NCBI RefSeq assembly: GCF_025685565.1
Contig: NZ_JAGSYE010000001.1
Location: 930,001 to 994,000 of the forward strand
Reading direction: 5' to 3'
Origin: Granulicella aggregans
GTDB taxonomy: Bacteria; Acidobacteriota; Terriglobia; Terriglobales; Acidobacteriaceae
DNA length: 64,000 bases
A model generated the notes under the pieces. It was not told the origin of the DNA. It saw only the letters and a program-made list of their open reading frames with translations, and searched no databases. The position numbers were made by a program, and so were the translations under genes. Below are positions 16,926 to 24,920 of this stretch, piece after piece. How positions within the stretch are numbered: the stretch's first letter is position 1; every line of letters begins with the position of its first letter.

Positions 16926-17492
16926 ATGACGACGGTCTATCTGGTGTGCTTTGTGTTGGGGCTGGTGATGAGTGTTCTGGCGATGTTTACCGGGCTGGGA
17001 CGGGTGCATTTCGGGCATATCCACTTTGGGCATGGGCATGTTCATGCGCATACGCACGGGGCTGGAAATGGGTCGGGCAATGTCTCGGTGCTGAATGGGT
17101 TTACGCTGCCTGCGTTTCTTTGCTGGTTTGGTGGGGTGGGGTATCTGCTGCGGTCGCATACCGGGTTGTTTGGAGTGCTGGTGATGTTGATTGCGGCTGT
17201 GTCTGGGATTGGCGGAGCTGCGGTGATCTATGGCGTGCTGTTCAAGGTGCTGCTGCCTCGGGAGCGGGTGTTGACGGCGGAAGAGACGCGGATGGATGGC
17301 GTGGTGGCTCGGGTGTCGGATGAGATACGCGCGGATGGCGGGCTGGGGGAGATTCTGTTCTCGCAGACGGGCGCGCGAAGGAGTGCGGCGGCGCGGAGTG
17401 AGACGGGAGAGGCGATCGAGCGGGGGGCCGAGGTGGTGGTGTTGGGGTATGCGAAGGGAGTGGCCACGGTGAGCCGGTTGGATGATGTTTGA
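16926..17492 (+). CDS. NfeD/YqiJ-like membrane protein with His-rich loop
   Basis: The 188-residue protein has N-terminal membrane helices (about 4-23, 58-76 and 80-106) and a C-terminal soluble beta domain (about 118-185: VVARVSDEI, GEILFSQTG, VVVLGYAKGVATVSRL) like the OB-fold of NfeD/YqiJ partners of flotillins. Between helices 1 and 2 is a striking metal-binding-like run, HFGHIHFGHGHVHAHTH, with eight histidines at residues 28-44. It is the first gene of a tandem cluster with flotillin and PspA. The OB-fold of this family is thought to assist assembly of flotillin membrane domains. Confidence 0.8.
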   Translation: MTTVYLVCFVLGLVMSVLAMFTGLGRVHFGHIHFGHGHVHAHTHGAGNGSGNVSVLNGFTLPAFLCWFGGVGYLLRSHTGLFGVLVMLIAAVSGIGGAAVIYGVLFKVLLPRERVLTAEETRMDGVVARVSDEIRADGGLGEILFSQTGARRSAAARSETGEAIERGAEVVVLGYAKGVATVSRLDDV

Positions 17493-17502
17493 GGTTTGTG
17501 GA

Positions 17503-17566
17503 TCCCACCCGTGCGATAAGGCCGCACGGATGGGGCACCCGGCAGATTTCCTTCTGGAATGACAAG
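17503..17566. repeat. A hairpin (variant stem) plus D element
   Basis: The A element at 17503-17541 has arms CCGTGCG and CGCACGG around ATAAGGC. A D element (GCAGATTTCCTTCTGGAATG) follows at 17542-17566. Both lie between the NfeD-like gene and the flotillin gene. Confidence 0.85.
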
Positions 17567-17621
17567 CAAGAAATATAGATGGAACTAGAAGTACAGGTAG
17601 AGAGAGGACTAAGGGAGTTTT

Positions 17622-19067
17622 ATGGAGACGTCGGTGATGACAACGGTGATTGTGGTTGGGTTGGTGGTTGCGCTTTTGGCTTTGTTGATTGCGCTGGCGC
17701 GAATGTTTCGTAAGGCGGGGCCGAATCAGGCCATTATCGTTTACGGATTTCGTGCGCCTCGGGTGATCAAGTCGGGCGGTGCAGTGATCTTTCCAGTGGT
17801 CGAGACCTATAAGGAGTTGACGCTGGAGCTGATGAGCTTCGACGTGGCTCCGCAGCAGGACCTCTATACGAAGCAGGGTGTGGCGGTCACGGTTGAGGCC
17901 GTTGCGCAGATCAAGGTGCGGAGCGATAACGAATCGATTCTTACGGCGGCAGAGCAGTTTCTTTCGAAGTCGCCGGACCAGCGGGAGGGTTTGATTCGGC
18001 TGGTGATGGAAGGGCATCTGCGCGGGATCATCGGGCAACTCACGGTCGAGCAGATTGTGAAGGAGCCGGAGATGGTCGCAGAGAGGATGCGGGCGACCTG
18101 CATGGATGACATGTCGAAGATGGGGCTTGAGGTGGTGAGCTTCACGATTCGCGAGGTGCGCGACAAGAACGAGTACATCACCAACATGGGACGGCCGGAC
18201 GTGGCGCGGATCAAGCGTGACGCGGAGATTGCGGCGGCTGAGGCGGAGCGCGATACGGCGATTCGTCGCGCGAATGCTCTGCGCGAGGCGGCGATTGCGA
18301 AGGCGGCTTCGGACCAGGATCGCGTGATTGCGGAGACGGCTTCGCTGGGTAAGCAGGCGGAGGCGCAGAGGGACCTTGCGATCCAGAAGGCGCAGTACAC
18401 CGAGCAGTCGCGGCGGCAGGAGGCGAATGCGGACAAGGCTTATGAGCTGCAGACGAATGTGATGCAGCAGCAGGTTGTGGCCGAGCAGGTGAAGATCCTG
18501 CAGATCGAGAAGGAGCAGCAGATCAAGGTGCAGGACGCTGAGATTCTGCGGCACGAGAAGGAGCTGATCTCGACGGTATTGAAGGGGTCGGAGATTGAGT
18601 CGCGGCGGATCCAGAATATCGCTGCCGCGGAGAAGGCTCGGTTGACGATTGAGGCGGAGGGACGCGCGGCGGCTGCGAAGGTGCAGGGCGAGACGCAGGC
18701 TGCGTTGACCAGGCTGCAGGGCTCGGCAGAGGCGGACATCATCTTCAGCAAGGGCGAGGCCGAGGCCAAGGCGATGAATGTGAAGGCCGAGGCTTACCAG
18801 GAGTGGTCGCAGGCTGCTGTGGTGGACAAGATCATCTCGAACATGGCGGAAGTTGTGCGCGCGATGGCCGAGCCGCTGAAGAACGTGGACAAGATCACGA
18901 TCGTGTCTACGGGCGGCGATGGTGGCGGGACCGGCATGGACAAGGTCACGGGCGATATGACGAAGATCGCGGCGCAGGTGCCGGCTTTGTTTGAGGCGCT
19001 GAGCGGGATGAAGATGTCGGAGCTGATGAAGAACGTGAAACCGATGAAGGAGCGGGAGGAGAAGTAG
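17622..19067 (+). CDS. Flotillin-family (SPFH/YqiK-like) protein
   Basis: The 481-residue protein has an N-terminal membrane helix (about 5-27), an SPFH domain (about 30-190; NQAIIVYGFRAPRVIKSGG, AVTVEAVAQIKVRSDNESI, EVVSFTIREVRDKNEYI) and a long Ala/Glu/Arg-rich coiled coil (about 200-400; repeated EAER and AEAKA patterns). The tail contains Gly-rich GGDGGGTG. Flotillins oligomerise into membrane scaffold domains. Start ATG 17622 is preceded by AAGGGAG. With the NfeD-like and PspA neighbours it forms a membrane-integrity cluster. Confidence 0.94.
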   Translation: METSVMTTVIVVGLVVALLALLIALARMFRKAGPNQAIIVYGFRAPRVIKSGGAVIFPVVETYKELTLELMSFDVAPQQDLYTKQGVAVTVEAVAQIKVRSDNESILTAAEQFLSKSPDQREGLIRLVMEGHLRGIIGQLTVEQIVKEPEMVAERMRATCMDDMSKMGLEVVSFTIREVRDKNEYITNMGRPDVARIKRDAEIAAAEAERDTAIRRANALREAAIAKAASDQDRVIAETASLGKQAEAQRDLAIQKAQYTEQSRRQEANADKAYELQTNVMQQQVVAEQVKILQIEKEQQIKVQDAEILRHEKELISTVLKGSEIESRRIQNIAAAEKARLTIEAEGRAAAAKVQGETQAALTRLQGSAEADIIFSKGEAEAKAMNVKAEAYQEWSQAAVVDKIISNMAEVVRAMAEPLKNVDKITIVSTGGDGGGTGMDKVTGDMTKIAAQVPALFEALSGMKMSELMKNVKPMKEREEK

Positions 19068-19072
19068 TGGCG

Positions 19073-19195
19073 GTCCCACCCATGGCCAAGTGCGAGCCAT
19101 GGGTGGGCACCCGGCGCACTTGGAATAGAAGCAAAATGCGGGGGTCTCTCCACTCCGCCGTGCGATCGAGCCGCACGGCTTCGGTCGAGATGACG
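19073..19195. repeat. A and long B elements between flotillin and pspA
   Basis: The A element at 19073-19113 (arms CCATGGC and GCCATGG, loop with AAGTGC) starts 5 nt after the flotillin stop. The B element at 19134-19195 carries the hairpin GCCGTGCG/CGCACGGC around ATCGAGC. Confidence 0.88.
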
Positions 19196-19228
19196 ATTCT
19201 TCTGATTGGCAAGGCTGGAGGTGTTGAG

Positions 19229-19891
19229 ATGGCGCTATTGGAACGGGTTTCGACTTTGATACGGGCAAATCTGAATGATCTGCTGAGTAAGGCGGAGGAT
19301 CCGGCGAAGCTGGGAAAGCAGTTGGTGCTGGATATGGAGAACCAGTTGATGCAGGTGAAGACGCAGGTGGCGATTGCGATTGCCGATCAGCATCTGCTGA
19401 AGAAGAAGCGGGCGGAGCAGGAGGAGCTTGAGGCGACGTGGTCGCGGAAGGCGGAGGCCGCGGTCGCGAAGGGGCAGGATGAGATGGCTCGGGGGGCGCT
19501 GGAAAGGGCGATCTCGCACCGGAAGATGGCGGCTGGGTTTGGGCAGCAGTATGACGACCAGGCGGCGGAGGCGGAGACCTTACGGGCGGCTTATGGAAGG
19601 CTGGAACGGAAGCTGGTGGAGACTCGGGGACGGGTGGAGCTGCTGGTGGCTCAGCACCGGAGGAATGTGGCGGCGAAGCGGGCTGGGGTGGCGTTGACCA
19701 GCGGGGCCGGGACGGCGGTGCGGATGGGGAGGATCTCGGCGGCTGTGGGTGATGCGAGGGTGGACGCCGGGGTGGCTCGAGCGATGGTGGAGGTGGACTC
19801 GCTGGACGACCGGTTCGAGGCTTTGGAGAGGAATGATGAGGTGGAGGCGCTGTTGCTGGAGTTGAAGGAGAGGCAGTTGAGGTTGGGGTAG
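19229..19891 (+). CDS. pspA: PspA/IM30-family phage-shock protein
   Basis: The ATG at 19229, preceded by GGAGG, gives 220 residues. The protein is a nearly continuous coiled coil, with the family N-terminus ALLERVSTLIRANLNDLLSK, then EDPAKLGKQLVLDME and QVKTQVAIAIADQHLLKKK. PspA binds stressed inner membrane and forms scaffold-like ESCRT-III-type assemblies. No pspF, pspB or pspC lies nearby. Its position next to flotillin and an NfeD-like protein supports a membrane-repair module. The upstream 54 in-frame codons are repeat sequence and are excluded. Confidence 0.92.
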   Translation: MALLERVSTLIRANLNDLLSKAEDPAKLGKQLVLDMENQLMQVKTQVAIAIADQHLLKKKRAEQEELEATWSRKAEAAVAKGQDEMARGALERAISHRKMAAGFGQQYDDQAAEAETLRAAYGRLERKLVETRGRVELLVAQHRRNVAAKRAGVALTSGAGTAVRMGRISAAVGDARVDAGVARAMVEVDSLDDRFEALERNDEVEALLLELKERQLRLG

Positions 19892-20132
19892 AGCAGGGTT
19901 TAGGGGGTAGGTGTAGTTGGTGACCGGCCTGTGTGGATGGGCGCGCAGGATGCGGCTGGTTGAAAGAGGCTGGGATAACTTTTACGTCCCACCCATCGCA
20001 AACGACAGAGGCGCGATGGATGGGGCACCCGTTTATCCGGGGCTGAAGACCCTCGTCCTGATGGCGTTTTTCCCGTGGGCTGAGCCCCCTGCTACTCCCG
20101 GTCCCTATTCCTATTCCCTACACCCTGCTTCT
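19892..20132. repeat. Intergenic repeat tract: F, A, E, inverted F
   Basis: An F copy follows the pspA stop (19892-19914). A standard A element is at 19986-20031. An E element with GGGGCTGAAGACCC and GGGCTGAGCCCCCTGCTACTCC is at 20037-20100. An inverted F copy (CCCTATTCCCTACACCCTGC) is at 20102-20132. The remaining ~110 nt before the next gene hold nothing recognised. Confidence 0.8.
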
Positions 20133-20244
20133 GGGTGGGCAAGAGCGGGCAGAACGGGACTTTCGGGCGGAGGTTACCAGAATTCAGGCTCGACCCGTGC
20201 TATCTCGAAGTATTCTCTGAGGTATACGAACACAACGGGCCGAG

Positions 20245-21501
20245 GTGGGCATGGAGAGCGCGGTTCTTGAGCACGCGAGCGCGGACAAGATTACACGGGC
20301 GATCTTCGAGCACGCGACGCGGATCGGGCGGGAGACGCAGACCGACGAGCTGGTGCGGCTGAATGCGGACTTTGCGCGGGACCTGGTGGGAGCAGACCGG
20401 TGCAGTCTTTGGCTGATCGACAAGGTGGCGGGCGAGCTTTGGACGAAGCTGGCCCATGGGGTTGACGAGATACGGATTCCGCTGGGTAAGGGCGTTGTAG
20501 GGGCGTGTATCGAAGAAGACGCGCCGATGCTGGTGAACGATACGCGGAACGAGCCTCGGCTGCTGCGGCGGGTGGATGAGTCGAGCGGATACAAGACGGA
20601 GTCGATCTTGTGCGTTCCTCTGCGTTCTGAGGGACGGGTGATTGGGGCCTTCCAATTGCTAAACAAGCCGGGTGGCTTCCATGACGGCGATGTTGGGCTG
20701 CTGGGGTTGCTGGCGCACTTTGCGGCGGAGGCGATCGAGGGCGAGCGGCTGCGGCGCGAGGCTCTGGGCGCGAAGCTGATGCGGCATGAGCTGAAGCTGG
20801 CGCACGATGTGCAGGACCGGCTGCTGCCGGAGAATCCGAAAGGCATTGAAGGTCTGGAGTGCGTGGGGTGCTGCCGGCCGGCGCGCTTGATTGGCGGGGA
20901 TTACTACGACCTGCTGCCGCTGCGGCAGGGCGGGTTCGCGGTGACGCTGGGGGATGTCTCGGGCAAGGGGATTCCGGCGGCGGTGATGATGGCGAGCATC
21001 CAGACGCTGCTGCGGAGCCTGCTGCAGCGGGGTGACGATCTTTCGACGCTGCTAAGCGATTTGAACCGGACACTGTATAGCTGCTCGACGGCGGAACGGT
21101 ATTCGACGTTGTTTTGCGGGGTGATCTCGGAGGACCGGAGGTCGCTGACGTATGTGAATGCAGGGCATGTGCAGCCGCTGCTGCTTCATGCGGATGGCGA
21201 GCTGGAACGGCTGCCGGGGGATGGGCTGCCGATCGCGCTGTTGCCGGAGGCGGTGTACGAGCAGACGACCGTCGCTCTGCGGCCGGGGGACCTGCTGGTG
21301 GTGGTGTCGGACGGGATCGTCGAGGCTTGCAATGCGGAGGGTGACTTCTGGGCTGAGGAAGAGGTCGAGCGGGTGGTGCTGGAGCATGTGGAGTGCGCGG
21401 TGCATGGAGTTCCCGGGGCGTTGTGTACGGCGGTGGATGAATTCGCGGGTGAGGCGGAGCAGTACGACGATATGACGGTGGTGGCGGTACGAGTTTTGTA
21501 G
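20245..21501 (+). CDS. GAF-domain SpoIIE/PP2C-type serine phosphatase
   Basis: The 418-residue protein combines a GAF domain (about 20-170; ADRCSLWLIDKVAGELW, YKTESILCVPLRSEGRVIGA) with a SpoIIE/RsbU-like PPM phosphatase domain (about 200-415). Metal-binding signatures GGDYYDLL, GDVSGKGIPAA, VVSDGIVEA and YDDMTVVAVRVL are all present. Such enzymes dephosphorylate anti-anti-sigma factors in partner switching; no partner is adjacent. The signal sensed by the GAF is unknown. Start is GTG 20245 or ATG 20251, two codons apart. Confidence 0.92.
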   Translation: MGMESAVLEHASADKITRAIFEHATRIGRETQTDELVRLNADFARDLVGADRCSLWLIDKVAGELWTKLAHGVDEIRIPLGKGVVGACIEEDAPMLVNDTRNEPRLLRRVDESSGYKTESILCVPLRSEGRVIGAFQLLNKPGGFHDGDVGLLGLLAHFAAEAIEGERLRREALGAKLMRHELKLAHDVQDRLLPENPKGIEGLECVGCCRPARLIGGDYYDLLPLRQGGFAVTLGDVSGKGIPAAVMMASIQTLLRSLLQRGDDLSTLLSDLNRTLYSCSTAERYSTLFCGVISEDRRSLTYVNAGHVQPLLLHADGELERLPGDGLPIALLPEAVYEQTTVALRPGDLLVVVSDGIVEACNAEGDFWAEEEVERVVLEHVECAVHGVPGALCTAVDEFAGEAEQYDDMTVVAVRVL

Positions 21502-21702
21502 GAGCAGGGAAAAGGGAATAGGGAGAAGAAATGCGGGGGTCTCTCCACTGCGCTGCGCTCCGGTCGAGATGACGTTTTTCTGGACTTCCCGGAGAAGGGG
21601 TGTGGGATCCCACATCTGGCGATGGGGCCGCCAGATATAGGGCACCCCGCGGTTTGCGGCGGTCCCACTCATTCACGATGAGACTGCGAATCAATAGGGC
21701 AC
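21502..21702. repeat. Intergenic repeat tract: F, B, two A variants
   Basis: F-like GAGCAGGGAAAAGGGAATAGG at 21502-21528 is followed by short B at 21529-21574. A-variant 21607-21648 has arms ATCTGGCG and CGCCAGAT around ATGGGGC. A degenerate A copy lies at 21662-21702. A further ~210 nt before the lipoprotein start show no recognised element. Confidence 0.82.
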
Positions 21703-21912
21703 AGCGCTGTGCTCGGCGTGTGTTCGGGTTCCGGCGGCCATCATTTAGAAGCTCGGGGTGAAGCGGGAGCGTCTAAAGAAGATGCCGATCGCAAGACGAA
21801 CCTGTTTGCGAGCCGGCTCCGATTCCAGAAGGTTGCAGGCCTCATGGCCATTCGCGTCCGGCGGGAAACATCCCCGTCTGATAGCAGCGCCTCAAAAGAG
21901 GGGCATTTATAC

Positions 21913-22833
21913 TTGTTTAGCGTGTTTTCCTCCCTCAAAAAAGCCGGGTTTCTGCTTTCGATTCTGCTGCCGATGTCTCTAAGCATCTCGGGTTGTTACA
22001 AGACGACCCGTATTGTCGAGAAGAATGTCGCTCCTTCGGTGGTGAAGGATGCGACGGTCGGCGATCTTGTAAAGCAGTTGAACGGCAACTACGACGCGAT
22101 CAAGAGCTTCAGCGCGTCGGTGACGATTGCGGCGAGCACGGGTGGCGGACGCACGGGCAAGGTGACGGATTACACCTCGTTCAAGGGCTACATCCTGATG
22201 CGCAAGCCGCGCGATCTGTATGTGGTACTGCAGATCCCGGTGTTTGGCTCGGTGGCGATGGAGATGGTCTCTGACGGGACTAACTTCAAGCTGTTGATTC
22301 CATCACAGAACAAGGCGCGAGTGGGGACGGATGAGGTGAAGACGCCGTCGAAGAACTCGCTGGAGAACTTGAGGCCGGGGATCTTTTTTGATTCGATCCT
22401 GCTGCGGAGCGTGGGCGCGGACGAGTTTGTGACGGTGACGGAGAGCGAACGGACACTGCCGGCGGATCCGAAGACGCACACGGTCGTGGTGGAACCGGAC
22501 TACGACCTGGTGATCCTGGGGCGGCCGAAGGATGCGGCGGCGGACAAGCAGACGATGACGACGCGGAGGGTGATTCACTATAGCCGCGAGACGCTGCTGC
22601 CGTACAAGCAGGACATCTACGACGAGGCCGGGCGGGTGGTGACGACGGTGAACTACAGCAAGTATCAGAAGTATGGGGAGATCGAGTTTCCGGGGGAGAT
22701 CGATATAACGCGGCCGTTCGACGAGTATGCGTTGAAGATCGCGATTGTGAAGCTGACGCCGAATCAGCCGCTGGATGATGAGCAGTTCAAGCTGGAGATT
22801 CCGGCGGGGATGACCGTTCAGCGGATGGATTGA
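21913..22833 (+). CDS. LolA/LolB-like outer-membrane lipoprotein (DUF4292-like)
   Basis: A TTG at 21913, 8 nt after AGAGGGGC, gives 306 residues beginning with a lipoprotein signal. The lipobox ISGC lies at about residues 26-29. GTG 21922 is an alternative start. The mature protein is beta-rich, with VKQLNGNYDAIKSFSASVTI near its beginning as in the LolA/LolB/RseB-like fold. Later stretches (FKGYILMRKPRDLYVVLQIP, EIDITRPFDEYALKIAIVKL) also fit. Such proteins bind lipids or lipoproteins at the envelope. The long in-frame extension upstream lacks a signal sequence and is not used. Confidence 0.8.
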   Translation: MFSVFSSLKKAGFLLSILLPMSLSISGCYKTTRIVEKNVAPSVVKDATVGDLVKQLNGNYDAIKSFSASVTIAASTGGGRTGKVTDYTSFKGYILMRKPRDLYVVLQIPVFGSVAMEMVSDGTNFKLLIPSQNKARVGTDEVKTPSKNSLENLRPGIFFDSILLRSVGADEFVTVTESERTLPADPKTHTVVVEPDYDLVILGRPKDAAADKQTMTTRRVIHYSRETLLPYKQDIYDEAGRVVTTVNYSKYQKYGEIEFPGEIDITRPFDEYALKIAIVKLTPNQPLDDEQFKLEIPAGMTVQRMD

Positions 22834-22916
22834 AGTGTATCCCTGGGGTACAGTTTGGGCTTGATTTTGCCGCTTCGAAGATCCAATCATTGCCAGGCGT
22901 GAATTGATGGCAGCGC

Positions 22917-23165
22917 ATGGTTCTAACGCCTAACTTAGAAGTCCTGTTTATGGTCGCATCAGTCAGCTGGGTGGGCGGCTGGGGATTCCTCATGTACCGC
23001 TACCCCGGCGCGTTCGCGAGACTCAACGCCCGACTTGGGCTGACGGTGTTCTCATCTCCCAAGTACATTGCCTTTACAAAGAAACTCGGTGTTGTCGAGA
23101 TGGTCCTCGCGGCCCTCGCTGTAATCAATGTCTTGATCACGCGGGCGTTTGGAATCAAGTGGTGA
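22917..23165 (+). CDS. Small two-helix membrane protein
   Basis: 82 residues with membrane helices at about 8-27 (VLFMVASVSWVGGWGFLMY) and 58-77 (VVEMVLAALAVINVLITRAF), separated by a basic loop (RYPGAFARLNARLGL). Composition and codon use match host genes. No Shine-Dalgarno is obvious. The function is unknown. Confidence 0.65.
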   Translation: MVLTPNLEVLFMVASVSWVGGWGFLMYRYPGAFARLNARLGLTVFSSPKYIAFTKKLGVVEMVLAALAVINVLITRAFGIKW

Positions 23166-23231
23166 GACGGCATCCTGACGCATAACTCGCCTTTGGCCGG
23201 TAGCAGGCACTCCGGTGGAATGGTAAAGGCG

Positions 23232-23327
23232 AAATGCGGGGGTCTCTCCACTTCGCTGCGCTCCGGTCGGGATGACGTGTTCCTGGGCCGACAAAGACAA
23301 AAGCAGATTTCCTTCGGGAATGACAAA
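23232..23327. repeat. B and D elements
   Basis: Short B at 23232-23277 and D (GCAGATTTCCTTCGGGAATG) at 23303-23327, between a small membrane-protein gene and the convergent oxidoreductase gene. Confidence 0.88.
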
Positions 23328-23345
23328 CAAAAACAAGGGCTTGCG

Positions 23346-24401
23346 CTACAGGCCGGCGCGTTTTGCGTGGGCTTCGATGGCCGTGGTGATTTCGAGGGCG
23401 AGGGCGAGGGCTGCGGTGGCGTCCTTTGCGGAGACGATGGGGGTCTCGCGGTTGCGGACGGCTTGGAGGAAGGATTCGATCTCCAGGCGGAGAGGTTCGC
23501 CCTTAGGGACGTCGATGTTGCGCAGGCCGAGGCCCGGGGATGGGTGATCGCCGGACTTTGCTGCCGCTAGCAGGGCGGCTAGCTGGGATGGGTCGAGGGC
23601 GGCCAGGGCGGAGACGTCGGGAGCGTCGATGATGAGCAGATCCTGGCGGGCGAAGTCGAGCGAGAGGTACTGGCGGGGCTGGAAGAAGCGGAGCTTGCGG
23701 ACGCGTTCGGTGCTGACGCGGCTGGCGGTGAAGTTGGCGATGCAGCCGTTTTCGAACTCGACGCGGACGTTGGCGATGTCGACCTTTTGCGAGAGGACGG
23801 GCAGGCCGACGGCGCGGACCTCGCGGACGGGCGAGGCGACGAGCGAGAGGACGATGTCCAGGTCGTGGATCATCAGGTCCAGGACTACGTCTACGTCCAG
23901 GGAACGCGGGGTGAAGATGCTGAGCCGGTGGGACTCGAAGAACATGGGGCGGTTGAGGTGGGCGCGGGCGGCGGCGACGGCGGGGTTGAAGCGCTCGAGA
24001 TGGCCGACCTGGACGATGCGATTCAGCGTCGCGGCTAGCGAGAGGATGCGGTTGGCTTCGGCTTCGGTGGCGGCGATGGGCTTTTCGATGAGGACATCGA
24101 CGCCCGCCCGCATGAGCTCTTCGGCGGCGGCGGCGTGGTGGATGGTGGGGACGCAGACGCTGGCGGCGTCGAGCGAGAGGTTCGCCGTGAGGGCTTCGGC
24201 GAGGGTGGCGAAGCCGGGGATGGCATAGAGCTCAGCTGCAGCGGCCAGGGTGGCGGGGTCGCGGTCGATGACGGCGGTCAGCTGGATCTGGCCCGCGGCT
24301 TCGAGTTCCTTGTAGACGCGCAGGTGGTTCTTGCCGAAGGCTCCTGCCCCGGCTACCGCGACACGGAGTGGGCGGGTGCTCTTCGGCGTCTCATCGGTCA
24401 A
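23346..24401 (-). CDS. Gfo/Idh/MocA-family NAD(P)-dependent oxidoreductase
   Basis: A TTG at 24401 with AAGGAAG upstream gives 351 residues. The Rossmann motif AVAGAGAFGKNHLRVY is at the N-terminus, followed by the family EKPIA motif (VDVLIEKPIAATEAEANRI) with the conserved lysine. The second domain contains GHLERFNPAV and LMIHDLDIVLSLV, where HD carries the likely catalytic histidine. Members typically oxidise sugars or inositols; GHLERFNP resembles nucleotide-sugar dehydrogenases, but the substrate is not established. Its start lies 11 nt after the stop of a conserved 70-residue ORF, indicating an operon. Confidence 0.92.
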   Translation of the reverse strand: MTDETPKSTRPLRVAVAGAGAFGKNHLRVYKELEAAGQIQLTAVIDRDPATLAAAAELYAIPGFATLAEALTANLSLDAASVCVPTIHHAAAAEELMRAGVDVLIEKPIAATEAEANRILSLAATLNRIVQVGHLERFNPAVAAARAHLNRPMFFESHRLSIFTPRSLDVDVVLDLMIHDLDIVLSLVASPVREVRAVGLPVLSQKVDIANVRVEFENGCIANFTASRVSTERVRKLRFFQPRQYLSLDFARQDLLIIDAPDVSALAALDPSQLAALLAAAKSGDHPSPGLGLRNIDVPKGEPLRLEIESFLQAVRNRETPIVSAKDATAALALALEITTAIEAHAKRAGL

Positions 24402-24412
24402 CTTAGGCTTCC

Positions 24413-24625
24413 TTAGTCTTCGAGGGGGGCTTCTACGGCCTGGCGGCACTTGGCGTAGAGCTCGAGCAGGCTGGTGACCTGGTCTTCGGGCTTGGCCGAG
24501 GTGGGGATGCCGAAGCCGGTGGTAGAGCCGGTAGACTTGCCGCCAACATTTGCCGTTGCCGCGACGAACTTGAGGAGGTCGAGGGCGATGTCTTCGGTGC
24601 GGCGGGCAGTTTGATTCTGATCCAT
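24413..24625 (-). CDS. Small conserved-looking protein upstream of Gfo/Idh gene
   Basis: 70 residues from an ATG at 24625 preceded by GAGGAAAG. An amphipathic N-terminal helix (TEDIALDLLKFVAATANVG), a Gly/Ser/Thr hinge (GGKSTGSTTGFG) and a C-terminal helix (QVTSLLELYAKCRQAVEAP) are visible. It is cotranscribed with the oxidoreductase. I do not recognise a named family. The longer in-frame reading upstream is rejected because the ribosome binding site fits this ATG. Confidence 0.7.
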   Translation of the reverse strand: MDQNQTARRTEDIALDLLKFVAATANVGGKSTGSTTGFGIPTSAKPEDQVTSLLELYAKCRQAVEAPLED

Positions 24626-24920
24626 TGGAGCTTTCCTCGTTTCTTTCTTCCTGTTGATGTTAATGCCTGACGGGGGTGTGCGCCAGTGTGGGCGCTGTGA
24701 GGGTATAGTCTGGGCTAAGGCGCGGACGGGTTTGCGGCAGCCCGTCGAAGTGATCCTGCATCGAAAAAGTAGATCAGCTAGCTTCGCCGAAGGCGGAGCG
24801 ACGGCGGCAGAGAGACGAAGGCTCTGCAAGTGTGTACGACTTTTGGCCCGGTAGTCGATTGCGCGGGTAGTCACTCAAGTTTGGAGTCGTGCCGGTCGAA
24901 TACTTTTTCAGGGGGCCGCA

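Noticed and set aside
16419..19268. A 949-codon open frame antisense to the XRE, NfeD-like and flotillin genes
   Set aside because: Arg/Leu/His-rich composition typical of antisense frames in high-GC coding DNA; the sense-strand genes have clear domains.
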